41,733 nt of DNA from Bifidobacteriaceae bacterium. Lineage in GTDB: Bacteria > Actinomycetota > Actinomycetes > Actinomycetales > WQXJ01. The stretch covers positions 1 through 41,733 of the forward strand of contig JAITLE010000170.1 of the NCBI GenBank assembly GCA_031278075.1, in the 5' to 3' direction. The position numbers and the translations under genes are program-made. Below, in pieces: positions 7,895-16,470 of this stretch (its first letter is position 1; every line of letters starts with the position of its first letter). The notes under the pieces were generated by a model. That model saw nothing but the letters and a program-made list of their open reading frames with translations. It searched no databases and was not told the origin of the DNA.

Positions 7895-10800
7895 GTGACA
7901 TCACAAGTCGGCGCCGAGCCTGGCGGACCCGGACCGCGCGCCTTCGGCGCCAACGCGTGGTTGGTCGAAGATCTCTACCAGAAGTTCCTGACAGACAAGG
8001 CGTCCGTCGACCCGGCCTGGTGGGATTTCTTCGACGGCTATCGCTCCCCGAGCCAGCGCGTCCAAGAACGCGTCGCCGCTGAGGACGCCCGCCTGGCCGC
8101 CCCCGGAGGGCTCGGCGGCGCGGGCGAGCCCGACTTCGCTCCGGCCCGACCAGCAGAAGCCGCCCCCGCGGCTCGTGGCCCGGTGCCGATCGCCCGCCCC
8201 GAGCCACCCAGACCGGGCGACCGGCCCCGCCGGCCGAGACCCGTGGACCTCGCCTCGGACGCCGCCCCGACCGCGGCCGCGCAACCCGCCATCGCGCGCT
8301 ACACCGGCGCCGAGCCGCGTTCGATGACACACGCCGGCGAAGTGCCCGAAGCGGATCTGGTCAGCGTCCTCAAAGGCGCGCAGATGCGCACCGCCATCAA
8401 CATGGAGACATCGCTCGGGGTCCCCACAGCCACATCGCTCAGGCAGATCCCCGCCAAGGTCATGATCGAGAACCGGTCGATGATCAACAACCAACTCGCC
8501 CGCTCCAGGGGCGGCCGCATCTCGTTCACCCACATCATCGCCTACGCGATGGCCGAGGCTCTGCGCGAGTCCCCAGAGATGAACACCGCCTACGGCGTGG
8601 AAGACGGCAAGCCCGCGCAGCTGCGGCGAGCCCACGTCAACCTGGGGCTCGCCATCGACCTGCAAAAACCCGACGGGTCCCGCCAACTGCTGGTCCCCGC
8701 GATCAAGAGCGCCGACACGCTCTCGTTCGCGGAGCTGTGGGCCGCCTACGAAGACCTGGTGCGGCGCGCCCGCGCCGGCAAACTGACCGTCGACGACCTG
8801 ACCGGCGTGACGTGCTCGCTGACCAACCCGGGCGGCATCGGGACCTCGGCCTCGGTGCCTCGGCTGATGCCCGGCCAATCCGTGATCGTCGGCGTGGGCG
8901 CGATGGAATACCCAGCGGAATTCCAAGGCACCAACCAGCAAACCCTGTCCGACTGGGGGATCTCGAAGCTCTTGACGCTGACCTCCACCTACGACCACCG
9001 GGTGATCCAAGGCGCCCAGTCCGGCGAGTTCTTGCGCGTCATGCACCGCAAACTCCTCGGCGAGGACGGCTTCTATGACAGGATCTTCGCCTCGCTGCGC
9101 ATCCCGTACGAACCGATCCGCTGGGAGCAGGACAACCGCGCGCCGATCGAACAAAAGACCTCCGCGGTGACGCGGTTGATCCACGGCTACCGCGTGCGCG
9201 GGCACATGGCGGCCGACATCGACCCGCTCGCCTACCGCCAGCGCGGCCACGAGGATCTGGTGCTCAGCTCCTACGGGTTGTCGATCTGGGACATGGAACG
9301 CGAGTTCCGCGTCGACGGGTTCGGCGGCCGCGAGAAGATGAGACTGGCGGACATCATCCAGCTCGCGCGCGACACCTACTGCGGGAAGATCGGCGTCGAG
9401 TACATGCACATCGAGGACCCGGAGCAGCGTGCCTGGCTGCAGGAACGGCTCGAGACCAGGCCGCCGACCCTCAGCCGCGAAGCCCAGCTGCGAGCGCTCG
9501 CCAAGCTCAACGAGGCGGAGGCGCTGGAGACGTTCCTGCAGACCAAGTACGTCGGCGCGAAGAGGTTCTCGTTGGAGGGCTCCGAGGCTGTCATCCCAGC
9601 GCTCGACGCGCTGATCTCGCGCTACGCGGACCAGGGCACCGGCGAGGTCGTGATCGGCATGGCCCACCGGGGCCGCCTCAACGTGCTGACCAACATCGCG
9701 GGCAAGTCCTATGGCCAGGTGTTCTCCGAGTTCGAGGACAACCCTGACGCGCGCGACACCTTCCAGGGCTCCGGCGACGTCAAATACCACCTCGGCACAG
9801 AGGGCGCCTTCACCTCGCCGCGCGGCAACAAGATCCAGGTCTACCTCGCCGCCAACCCGTCCCACCTCGAGGCGGCCGACGGCGTGGTGCAGGGCGTGGC
9901 CCGCGCCAAACAGGACCGCCTCAACCTGGGACCCGACGCCGCGTTCGCGGTGGCGCCAATCCTGATCCACGGCGACGCGGCGTTCGCCGGCCAGGGCGTG
10001 GTGATGGAGACCCTGAACCTTCAGCGGCTGCGTGGCTACCGCGTGGGCGGCACAGTGCACATCGTGATCAACAACCAGGTCGGATTCACTGTCGGGACAG
10101 TCGACTCCCGGTCGACCAAATACGCCACCGATGTGGCCAAGGGCTACGGTTGCCCGATCTTCCACGCCAACGGCGACGATCCGGAGGCCTGTGTCAGGGC
10201 CACCCTGCTCGCCGCGGCGTTCCGCGACGAGTTCCAGATGGATGTGGTGGTCGACCTGGTCTCGTACCGGCGCCGCGGCCACAACGAGGGCGACGACCCG
10301 TCGATGACCCAGCCCGTGATGTATTCCTTCATCGACAAGAAGCGGTCGGTGCGCAAGCTCTACACCGAGGCGCTGATCGCCCGCGGCGACCTCACCCTTG
10401 AAGACGCCGAGCAGTCGCTGAAACACTTCCAATCGGAGCTCGAGCGCGCGTTCAAGGAGACAAGAGAGGACATCAAAGCGCAGGTCGAGGCCCGCGCGGC
10501 CGGGAACGGACGGCCGAGCGGCGACGCCTGGGAGACGTCCCATGGTCTTGAGATCCCGGCCTCGCAGCGCGAAGACGCAGGCGTGTTGGTGGGCTGGAGG
10601 ACGGCCATCAGCCCGGCCGTGGTGCAGCGGGTGGGGCAAGTGTTCGTCAACCCGCCCGCCGGGTTCACGGTGCATCCGAAGCTCCAAGCGCTGCTGGCCA
10701 AACGCGCCCAGATGGCCAAGGAAGGCGCGATCGACTGGGGGATGGCGGAGATGCTGGCCTTCGGCTCGCTGCTGCTGGAGGACATACCGGTCCGCTTGAC

Positions 10801-11761
10801 CGGCCAGGACTCGCGCCGCGGGACCTTCGCCCACCGCCACGTCACCTTCCACGACAAGGTCAACGGCGCCGAATGGACGCCCCTGTGGTTCCTGGCCGAA
10901 CATCAGGCGAAAGTGTTCATCTACGATTCCGCGCTGTCCGAATACGCGATCGCCGCCTTCGAATACGGCTACTCGGTGGAACGTCCGGACTCCCTGGTGT
11001 TGTGGGAAGCCCAGTTCGGGGATTTCTTCAACGGCGCGCAGACCGTGGCCGACGAGTTCGTGTCCTCGGCGCAGCAAAAGTGGGGCCAACATTCGTCGGT
11101 GGTCTACCTGCTCCCCCACGGCTACGAGGGGCAGGGGCCAGACCACTCCTCCGCCCGGATCGAACGCTGGCTGCAGCTCTGCGCCGAGGAGAACCTCAGG
11201 ATCGCCCAGCCGACACTGCCCGCCAACTACGCCCACCTGCTCCGGTTGCAGGCTTACACCAGGCCGCGCCGGCCGTTGATCGTGTTCACCCCGAAGTCGG
11301 GGCTGAGGCGCAAGGAGGCTGTGTCCTCGATCGAGGACTTCACCACTGGGACATTCGAGCCGGTCCTGACCGACCCGGTGGCGCCCAACAGCCGCGCTCG
11401 GCGGGTGCTGCTCTGCTCGGGGCGCCTCTACTGGGACCTGGTGGCCCGCCGCGACCAGCTAGACGGCCCCGCCCGCGAGGCGACCGGCATCGTGCGCCTG
11501 GAGCAGCTGTACCCCCTGACCGAGGCGATGATCGCGACGATCCTCGACGGGCTGGCGCCCGAAGCCGAGCTGGTGTGGGTGCAAGACGAGCCGGTCAACC
11601 AAGGCGCGTGGAGCTTCTTGTTGCGCAAGGCGACGCCGATGCTGGGCGGCCGGCCGTTGCGGGTGGTCGCCCGGCCGGAGGCCGCGTCGCCGGCGACCGG
11701 TTCGCACGCGGCTCACGCGGTGGAGCAGGCGGCGCTGCTCGACCAGGCGTTCGCCACGTGA
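7895..11761 (+). CDS. kgd: Multifunctional 2-oxoglutarate metabolism enzyme (2-oxoglutarate dehydrogenase E1/E2 fusion)
   Basis: Thiamine-diphosphate enzyme of the TCA cycle, cytosolic; actinobacterial Kgd/OdhA acts as 2-oxoglutarate decarboxylase, HOAS synthase and the E1-E2 part of the dehydrogenase complex. The 1288 residues fit the family. Layout: an N-terminal helix region (15-50, NAWLVEDLYQKFL); a Pro/Ala-rich linker (about 60-135); an E2-type acyltransferase core (about 145-380) with RQIPAKVMIENRSMINNQ and catalytic H368 in STYDHRVIQGA; then the E1 domain from about 400 (GMAHRGRLNVLTNI, GDAAFAGQGVVMETLNLQ and NNQVGFTV for the ThDP/Mg site). There is no lipoyl domain, as expected. The GTG start has a GAAAGG RBS. 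It is the only gene of its transcription unit; a conserved 16-mer lies 6 bp after the stop. Confidence 0.96.
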   Translation: MTSQVGAEPGGPGPRAFGANAWLVEDLYQKFLTDKASVDPAWWDFFDGYRSPSQRVQERVAAEDARLAAPGGLGGAGEPDFAPARPAEAAPAARGPVPIARPEPPRPGDRPRRPRPVDLASDAAPTAAAQPAIARYTGAEPRSMTHAGEVPEADLVSVLKGAQMRTAINMETSLGVPTATSLRQIPAKVMIENRSMINNQLARSRGGRISFTHIIAYAMAEALRESPEMNTAYGVEDGKPAQLRRAHVNLGLAIDLQKPDGSRQLLVPAIKSADTLSFAELWAAYEDLVRRARAGKLTVDDLTGVTCSLTNPGGIGTSASVPRLMPGQSVIVGVGAMEYPAEFQGTNQQTLSDWGISKLLTLTSTYDHRVIQGAQSGEFLRVMHRKLLGEDGFYDRIFASLRIPYEPIRWEQDNRAPIEQKTSAVTRLIHGYRVRGHMAADIDPLAYRQRGHEDLVLSSYGLSIWDMEREFRVDGFGGREKMRLADIIQLARDTYCGKIGVEYMHIEDPEQRAWLQERLETRPPTLSREAQLRALAKLNEAEALETFLQTKYVGAKRFSLEGSEAVIPALDALISRYADQGTGEVVIGMAHRGRLNVLTNIAGKSYGQVFSEFEDNPDARDTFQGSGDVKYHLGTEGAFTSPRGNKIQVYLAANPSHLEAADGVVQGVARAKQDRLNLGPDAAFAVAPILIHGDAAFAGQGVVMETLNLQRLRGYRVGGTVHIVINNQVGFTVGTVDSRSTKYATDVAKGYGCPIFHANGDDPEACVRATLLAAAFRDEFQMDVVVDLVSYRRRGHNEGDDPSMTQPVMYSFIDKKRSVRKLYTEALIARGDLTLEDAEQSLKHFQSELERAFKETREDIKAQVEARAAGNGRPSGDAWETSHGLEIPASQREDAGVLVGWRTAISPAVVQRVGQVFVNPPAGFTVHPKLQALLAKRAQMAKEGAIDWGMAEMLAFGSLLLEDIPVRLTGQDSRRGTFAHRHVTFHDKVNGAEWTPLWFLAEHQAKVFIYDSALSEYAIAAFEYGYSVERPDSLVLWEAQFGDFFNGAQTVADEFVSSAQQKWGQHSSVVYLLPHGYEGQGPDHSSARIERWLQLCAEENLRIAQPTLPANYAHLLRLQAYTRPRRPLIVFTPKSGLRRKEAVSSIEDFTTGTFEPVLTDPVAPNSRARRVLLCSGRLYWDLVARRDQLDGPAREATGIVRLEQLYPLTEAMIATILDGLAPEAELVWVQDEPVNQGAWSFLLRKATPMLGGRPLRVVARPEAASPATGSHAAHAVEQAALLDQAFAT

Positions 11762-11767
11762 CCCCAG

Positions 11768-11783
11768 CCGGACGGCATCGTGC
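11768..11783 (+). repeat. Dispersed intergenic 16-mer, copy 1
   Basis: CCGGACGGCATCGTGC, beginning 6 bp after the kgd stop. Identical copies occur at 13371-13386 (inverted) and 24823-24838, each just downstream of a stop codon in the same relative orientation. Confidence 0.7.
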
Positions 11784-11816
11784 GCCGTGCCAAGGAAGCG
11801 GCTTCAGGCGCGGGAC

Positions 11817-11822
11817 TATCCT
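11817..11822 (+). promoter_or_regulatory. Leaderless -10 box (TATCCT) for guaB
   Basis: TATCCT is followed by 6 nt (ggtccg) and the ATG at 11829. No ribosome-binding site is present. This spacing supports the ATG at 11829 over the upstream in-frame start at 11787. Confidence 0.55.
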
Positions 11823-11828
11823 GGTCCG

Positions 11829-13361
11829 ATGGATGTGACCGGTGTCCCAGGCGTGGACCGCGACGGCTCCGACCCGTTCGCCTTTGTCGGCCTGACGTTT
11901 GACGACGTGCTGCTGGTGCCTCGGCAATCGGATGTCATCCCGTCGGAGGTCACCACCGAGACGTTGGTCTCGCGGAACATTGGGCTCAAGGCGCCGCTGG
12001 TGTCATCCGCGATGGACACGGTGACCGAGGCGCGCATGGCGATCGCGATGGCGCGCCAAGGCGGGATCGGCGTGATCCACCGGAACTTGTCCATCGCGGA
12101 CCAGGCGGCGCAGGTCGACATGGTCAAACGGTCGGAATCGGGGATGGTCTCGGACCCGTTGACGATCGGGCCGGACGCGAGCCTCGCGGAACTGGACGCG
12201 CTGTGCGGGAAGTTCCGCGTCTCGGGGCTGCCGGTGATCGGACCGGACCGGGTGCTGCTTGGGATAATCACCAACCGAGACCTGCGGTTTGTGCCGCGGG
12301 AGAATTTCCCCGCGATCGCGGTGCGGGACGCCATGACGCCGATGCCGCTGGTCACAGCCCCCGTGGGGGTGGCGCGCGAGGACGCGGCCCGGCTCTTGGC
12401 CGCCAACCGGGTGGAGAAGCTGCCGATCGTTGACGCGTCCGGGCGGCTCCAAGGGTTGATCACCGTGAAAGACTTCGTCAAGACCGAGCAATACCCCGAC
12501 GCCACCAAGGACGCCGAGGGCCGGTTGCGGGTCGGCGCCGCGGTCGGGTATTTCGGGGACGCGTTGGAGCGGGCGTTCGCGTTGATCGAAGTCGGGGTGG
12601 ACATGCTGGTGGTGGACACCGCCCACGGACACACCCAGGCGTTGCTCGACATGGTGGCGCGGCTCAAAGCTGACCCGGTGGCGGCGGGCGTCGACGTGGT
12701 GGGAGGGAATGTCGCGACCCGCGAAGGCGCGCAGGCGTTGGTGGACGCGGGTGTGGACGGGGTCAAAGTGGGGATCGGGCCCGGGTCGATCTGCACCACT
12801 CGGGTAGTGGCTGGCGTGGGAGTCCCGCAGCTCACCGCGATCTACGAGGCGGCGCGGGCCTGCCGCCCCGCCGGCGTCCCGCTGATCGCCGACGGCGGCG
12901 TCCAGTATTCCGGCGACATCGCAAAGGCGCTGGTGGCAGGCGCGGACACGGTTATGCTCGGGTCGCTGCTGGGCGGCTGCGACGAGGCGCCCGGCGAGTT
13001 GGTCTTTGTCCAAGGGAAACAGTTCAAGCACTACCGGGGCATGGGCTCGCTGGGCGCGATGGCCTCCCGGGCGAGGAAGTCCTACTCCAAGGACCGTTAC
13101 TTCCAGGCCGACGTCTCCTCCGACGACGCGCTGATCCCTGAGGGCGTCGAGGCCCAGGTCCCCTACCGCGGCCCGCTCGCGGCGGTGGCGCACCAGTTGA
13201 TCGGCGGCCTGCACCAGTCGATGTTCTACGTTGGCGCCCGCTCACTCGTGGAGTTGCACCAGCGCGGCCGCTTTGTGCGCATCACCCCGGCGGGCCTGAA
13301 AGAGTCCCACCCGCACGACGTCCAGATGGTGGTCGAAGCCCCCAACTACTACCGCCACTGA
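11829..13361 (+). CDS. guaB: Inosine-5'-monophosphate dehydrogenase
   Basis: Oxidises IMP to XMP with NAD+, the first committed step of GMP synthesis. The 510 residues start with TFDDVLLVPRQSDVIPSEV and contain two tandem CBS domains (about 107-225; PLTIGPDASLAELDALCG, VRDAMTPMPLVTAP). The catalytic loop is GPGSICTTRVVAGVGVPQ with C322. The phosphate-binding IADGGVQYSGDIAKAL and flap GMGSLGAMASR motifs are present. The alternative upstream start at 11787 lacks an RBS and adds residues not found in the family. Convergent to the YbaK-like gene; a related guaB3 gene lies 0.7 kb further on the other strand. Confidence 0.96.
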   Translation: MDVTGVPGVDRDGSDPFAFVGLTFDDVLLVPRQSDVIPSEVTTETLVSRNIGLKAPLVSSAMDTVTEARMAIAMARQGGIGVIHRNLSIADQAAQVDMVKRSESGMVSDPLTIGPDASLAELDALCGKFRVSGLPVIGPDRVLLGIITNRDLRFVPRENFPAIAVRDAMTPMPLVTAPVGVAREDAARLLAANRVEKLPIVDASGRLQGLITVKDFVKTEQYPDATKDAEGRLRVGAAVGYFGDALERAFALIEVGVDMLVVDTAHGHTQALLDMVARLKADPVAAGVDVVGGNVATREGAQALVDAGVDGVKVGIGPGSICTTRVVAGVGVPQLTAIYEAARACRPAGVPLIADGGVQYSGDIAKALVAGADTVMLGSLLGGCDEAPGELVFVQGKQFKHYRGMGSLGAMASRARKSYSKDRYFQADVSSDDALIPEGVEAQVPYRGPLAAVAHQLIGGLHQSMFYVGARSLVELHQRGRFVRITPAGLKESHPHDVQMVVEAPNYYRH

Positions 13362-13370
13362 TCCCCCGCC

Positions 13371-13386
13371 GCACGATGCCGTCCGG
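13371..13386 (-). repeat. Dispersed intergenic 16-mer, copy 2 (inverted)
   Basis: A perfect reverse complement of CCGGACGGCATCGTGC in the 36-bp gap between the convergent guaB and YbaK-like genes. Read on the minus strand it starts 11 bp after the stop of the YbaK-like gene. Confidence 0.7.
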
Positions 13387-13397
13387 TCGGCGCCGAT

Positions 13398-13955
13398 CTA
13401 AAGCGCCAGCCCGTCGATCACTTCGGCGCGGGGCAGCGTGGCGAACAGGTCTCCGGGCAAAGCCAACTTGGCGGACCGCAGACCAGCTCCGATCAGGACG
13501 TCGCCGCCTGTCGCGACACCAGAGTCGATCAGGATTCGCCATTCCGGCGGCACTCCGATCGGCGTGATGGCGCCATACTCCATGCCGGAGGCGGCGACCG
13601 CCTGGTCGGTCGGCAGGAATGAGGCTTTGCGAACGTCCAGCAAACGGCGGACGGCGCCGTTGACATCAGCTTTCGAGGCGGCGCGGACCAACACCGCGGC
13701 GACACGTTCCGCGCCCGCCCGCCGGCCCGCGACAAGGACACAGTTCGCCGACGAATCCCAGCTCAGCTGGTATTTCCCAACCAATGTGGCGGTGTCTGAA
13801 TCGGCGGGGTCAATCTGCACCACGCCGACTTCGGACGCGACGCGGGGTTCGAGCCGCGCCCACGCGGTCAGCGCCGCGGCGACCGGCGGGGCGACCAGGT
13901 CAAGGTGGGCTGACGCGGGGATGGTCTCGAGGGAACCGATCTGGGGAAGGCTCAC
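13398..13955 (-). CDS. YbaK/EbsC-family (aminoacyl-tRNA deacylase-like) protein
   Basis: Members of this family remove misacylated amino acids from tRNA, for example Cys-tRNAPro or Ala-tRNAPro. The 185 residues match the fold along the length: SANCVLVAGRR, a central SKADVNGAVRRLLDVRKASFLPTDQAV stretch (two motifs), GAITPIGVPPEWRILIDSGV and the C-terminal LIGAGLRSAKLALPGDL...EVIDGLAL. The GTG at 13955 is preceded by a good AGAAAGGAGC RBS. It is a stand-alone editing domain rather than part of ProRS. It starts 73 bp before the end of the guaB3 gene on the same strand, so co-transcription with guaB3 is possible. The exact tRNA substrate is unknown. Confidence 0.8.
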   Translation of the reverse strand: MSLPQIGSLETIPASAHLDLVAPPVAAALTAWARLEPRVASEVGVVQIDPADSDTATLVGKYQLSWDSSANCVLVAGRRAGAERVAAVLVRAASKADVNGAVRRLLDVRKASFLPTDQAVAASGMEYGAITPIGVPPEWRILIDSGVATGGDVLIGAGLRSAKLALPGDLFATLPRAEVIDGLAL

Positions 13956-14027
13956 TGCCGCTCCTTTCTGGTTGTGAGGGGTCACGCTTCGGCCCGGGGT
14001 GGCGTCGCGGGGCACGGACGGGAGCTG

Positions 14028-15152
14028 TCAGGCGGCGGAATAGGGGGCCACCACCACACCGACCCGTTGGAACTCCTTCAGGTCGGAGTATCCGGTGGAG
14101 GCCATCGCGCGCTTGAGGGCGCCGACGAAGTTCGCCGTGCCATCCGCTGTGCGCGACGGCCCATAAAGGATCTGTTCCATGGCGCCCCCGGTGCCGACCT
14201 GGACCCGCTCGCCGCGCGGCAATCTGACATGCCGCGCCTCGGGGCCCCAGTGCCAGCCCCGGCCGGGCGCCTCCGCGGCCCTGGCCAGGGCCGCCCCCAG
14301 CATCACGGCGTCGGCGCCGCAAGCGATCGCTTTGACCACGTCCCCCGATCGGCCCACCGCGCCGTCGGCGATCACGTGCACATAGCGTCCGCCCGACTCG
14401 TCGAGGTAGTCGCGGCGAGCCGCCGCCACATCGGCGATGGCGGTGGCCATGGGCGCGTGGATGCCCAGCGTGACCCTGGTGGTGTGGGCCGCGCCGCCGC
14501 CGAATCCGACCAAGATGCCGGCCGCGCCGGTCCGCATCAGATGCAGCGCAGCCGTGTAGGTCGCCGCGCCGCCCACGATCACCGGGACGTCCAACTCGTA
14601 GATGAACCGCTTCAGGTTGAGCGGCTCCGACGCCGCCGACACGTGCTCCGCCGAGACCGTGGTCCCCCTGATCACGAACAGGTCCACCCCGGCGCCCACC
14701 ACCGTGCGCCACAGCGCCTGGGTCCGCTGCGGTGAGAGCGCCCCGGCCACGGTCACACCCGCCGCCCGGATCTCCTCCAGCCGCTGGACTATCAGCTCCG
14801 CTTTGACCGGCTCGGTGTAAATCTGTTGCAGCCGCGGTGTGGCGGCGTCGCCCGGCAGCTCCGCGATCTCCGCCAGGAGCGCCTCCGGATCTTGATACCT
14901 GGTCCAGATGCCCTCCAAGTCGAGCACGCCCAGCCCGCCCAGCTTCCCCAACTGGATCGCTGTCGCCGGCGACATCACCGAGTCCATCGGCGCCGCGATG
15001 ATCGGCGTGTCGAAGTGGTACGCGTCGATCTGCCAGCCGACGGACACATCCTCCGGGTCGCGGGTGCGCCGCGCCGGCACCACAGCCACATCGTCGAGGG
15101 AGTACGCCTTGCGCCCGCGCTTGCCGCGCCCGATGTCGATCTCATTGCTCAC
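14028..15152 (-). CDS. guaB3: GuaB3-family IMP dehydrogenase-related protein
   Basis: A second IMPDH-like TIM-barrel protein characteristic of actinobacteria. The 374 residues lack the CBS insertion of guaB. Landmarks are EIDIGRGKRGRKAYSLDDV at the N-terminus, TPIIAAPMDSVMSPATA, VIVGGAATYTAALHLMRTGA, VIADGAVGRSGDVVKAIACGADAVMLG and a C-terminal YSDLKEFQRVGVVVAP. The classic IMPDH loop with the GS-x-C-T-T cysteine is replaced by GFGGGAAHTTRVTLGI, so it lacks the usual nucleophile. Its reaction in the IMP/GMP branch is not settled from sequence. The GTG at 15152 gives the length standard for the family. A TAGGCT box lies 8 nt upstream, so it may be leaderless or nearly so. It is divergent to the exonuclease gene. 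Confidence 0.88.
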   Translation of the reverse strand: MSNEIDIGRGKRGRKAYSLDDVAVVPARRTRDPEDVSVGWQIDAYHFDTPIIAAPMDSVMSPATAIQLGKLGGLGVLDLEGIWTRYQDPEALLAEIAELPGDAATPRLQQIYTEPVKAELIVQRLEEIRAAGVTVAGALSPQRTQALWRTVVGAGVDLFVIRGTTVSAEHVSAASEPLNLKRFIYELDVPVIVGGAATYTAALHLMRTGAAGILVGFGGGAAHTTRVTLGIHAPMATAIADVAAARRDYLDESGGRYVHVIADGAVGRSGDVVKAIACGADAVMLGAALARAAEAPGRGWHWGPEARHVRLPRGERVQVGTGGAMEQILYGPSRTADGTANFVGALKRAMASTGYSDLKEFQRVGVVVAPYSAA

Positions 15153-15224
15153 GGCCCTAAAGCCTAGCCCGCGCGCCCGCGCCCGGGCGTCCGCGGTGTC
15201 AGCGGTCGGTGAGAGGGTTAACGC

Positions 15225-15905
15225 ATGAGGGAATTGGCTGGGTTCGACACCGAGACGACAGGTGTCTCGTGGCAAGCGGACAGAGTGGTGACGGCGGCGT
15301 TGGTGCGCCGACACGCGGACGGCGGCGAGGAGACCCGCACGTGGCTGATCAACCCGGGGATCGAGATCCCCGAGCGCGCCGCGGCGATCCACGGGATCAC
15401 CACCGAGATGGCTCGGGAACGCGGGGCGCCTCCAGAGGTGGCCTTGGAGGAGGTGGCGGCCGCGTTGGCGGCATGCCTCGCCGCAGGCGTGCCGGTGTTG
15501 GCCTTCAACGCGCCGTTCGACTTGAGGATTCTGGACGCGGACTTGCGCCGACACGAACTGCCCACTTTGGCGGAGCGGCTCGGCCGCCCCGTGGGGCCTG
15601 TGATCGACCCGCTGCTGATCGACCGGGCGGTGGCGCGCTACCGCCCCGGCAAACGCAAGCTGGTCGATCTGATGGCTGTCTATGGCATCCCGCACAGCGA
15701 GAGCTTGCATGACGCCCTTGAGGACGTCCGCCAGTCCATCGCGGTGTTCGACGCGATCGAGCGCCGGTTCGCCGAGATCGCCTCTCTTGACGCGTTCGCG
15801 CTCCACGCCTGGCAGGCGCCCAGGCACCGGGCCTGGGCTGAGAGCTTCAACGAGTGGCTGGCCTCGAAGGGGCGCGTCCCGGACGCGGACCCGGCGTGGC
15901 CGTGA
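15225..15905 (+). CDS. DnaQ-like DEDDh 3'-5' exonuclease
   Basis: A stand-alone 226-residue exonuclease domain of the DNA polymerase III epsilon superfamily. Metal-binding motifs are visible: ExoI FDTETTG (D8, E10), ExoII FNAPFDLRIL and ExoIII HDALEDVRQS (H and D of DEDDh). An RBS-like GAGAGGG precedes the ATG by about 10 nt. The domain is not fused to polymerase or UvrC parts, so the physiological substrate (DNA proofreading or RNA/DNA turnover) is open. It ends against the strong hairpin shared with groES. Confidence 0.88.
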   Translation: MRELAGFDTETTGVSWQADRVVTAALVRRHADGGEETRTWLINPGIEIPERAAAIHGITTEMARERGAPPEVALEEVAAALAACLAAGVPVLAFNAPFDLRILDADLRRHELPTLAERLGRPVGPVIDPLLIDRAVARYRPGKRKLVDLMAVYGIPHSESLHDALEDVRQSIAVFDAIERRFAEIASLDAFALHAWQAPRHRAWAESFNEWLASKGRVPDADPAWP

Positions 15906-15925
15906 ACGGGCCGCTAGTTGCGACG

Positions 15926-15967
15926 AGGCCCCTGGTCAGGCCGCCGCAGCGGCCTGACCAGGGGCCT
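15926..15967. terminator. Bidirectional hairpin terminator between exonuclease and groES
   Basis: A perfect 19-bp inverted repeat (left arm AGGCCCCTGGTCAGGCCGC) with a 4-nt loop (CGCA) sits between two convergent genes. No U-run follows, as usual for high-G+C actinobacterial terminators. It probably stops transcription from both sides. Confidence 0.85.
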
Positions 15968-15984
15968 TGAAGCTGTGGTCGCGG

Positions 15985-16278
15985 TCAGACGACCTTGGCG
16001 AGGACATCCCGCGCCGACAGGATCAGGTAATCGACCTCGCCCAGGGTGACTTCCGTGCCACCGTACTTCGAGTAGATGACCTTGTCGCCCACGGCCACGT
16101 CGATCGGGACGCGGTTGCCCTTGTCGTCGATGCGACCCGGGCCGACGGCCACGACCTCGCCCTCCTGGGGCTTTTCCTTGGCCGTGTCGGGTAGGTAGAG
16201 ACCGGAGGCCGTCTGAGCGGCCGCCTCGACGGGCGTCACAACGATCCGGTCCTCGAGCGGTTGGATGGAGACCGACAC
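15985..16278 (-). CDS. groES: Co-chaperonin GroES (Cpn10)
   Basis: Lid of the GroEL chaperonin. The 97 residues cover the whole family: SIQPLEDRIVV, the mobile loop TASGLYLPDTAKEKPQEGEV, and VGDKVIYSKYGGTEV at the C-terminal part. The GTG start at 16278 follows a strong GGGAGG RBS. It is controlled by a perfect CIRCE element upstream (HrcA repressor). No groEL follows: the gene is isolated by a strong terminator and a convergent exonuclease gene, so groEL must be elsewhere. Confidence 0.97.
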   Translation of the reverse strand: MSVSIQPLEDRIVVTPVEAAAQTASGLYLPDTAKEKPQEGEVVAVGPGRIDDKGNRVPIDVAVGDKVIYSKYGGTEVTLGEVDYLILSARDVLAKVV

Positions 16279-16412
16279 TGCGGACCTCCCTTTCGCGATC
16301 TAGAAGTTGCAGTTGCTTGAACCGCCCCCCTTTCGGGAATTGGGCCATGCCGTCGCGGTGCCACGACCCGAGCCTCAAGGAGAGCAGCCCCGCCTTGCGG
16401 CGGGACTGTTTC
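16279..16412 (-). promoter_or_regulatory. groES 5' leader with hairpin
   Basis: About 130 nt of transcribed leader. It contains a near-perfect stem (CAGCCCCGCC...GGCGGGACTG on the plus strand, about 16386-16409) with a 4-nt loop and no following U-run, so it may affect stability or translation rather than terminate. The RBS GGGAGG is at its 3' end. Confidence 0.35.
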
Positions 16413-16442
16413 ACCTTATGTCGGTCGTTAGCACTCGGTCAA
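16413..16442 (-). promoter_or_regulatory. groES promoter (-35 TTGACC, -10 TAAGGT)
   Basis: On the minus strand TTGACC (16437-16442) and TAAGGT (16413-16418) are separated by 18 nt. The -35 box lies inside the spacer of the CIRCE repeat, so HrcA binding would directly block polymerase. Confidence 0.6.
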
Positions 16443-16454
16443 GCCGAGTGCTAA
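16428..16454. promoter_or_regulatory. CIRCE operator (HrcA binding site)
   Basis: TTAGCACTC, a 9-nt spacer, then GAGTGCTAA: a perfect match to the CIRCE consensus on both half-sites. It lies 150 bp upstream of groES and indicates heat-shock control by HrcA. Confidence 0.95.
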
Positions 16455-16470
16455 GCGTGTCGCCTCTTGA

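Noticed and set aside
7901..11236. An ORF of over 1100 codons antisense to kgd
   Set aside because: It is the mirror of a highly conserved gene in GC-rich DNA, has no RBS and its translation (Val/Gly/Arg/His-rich) resembles no family.
11787..11828. Earlier guaB start
   Set aside because: No RBS, residues outside the family, and the -10 box TATCCT lies within it.
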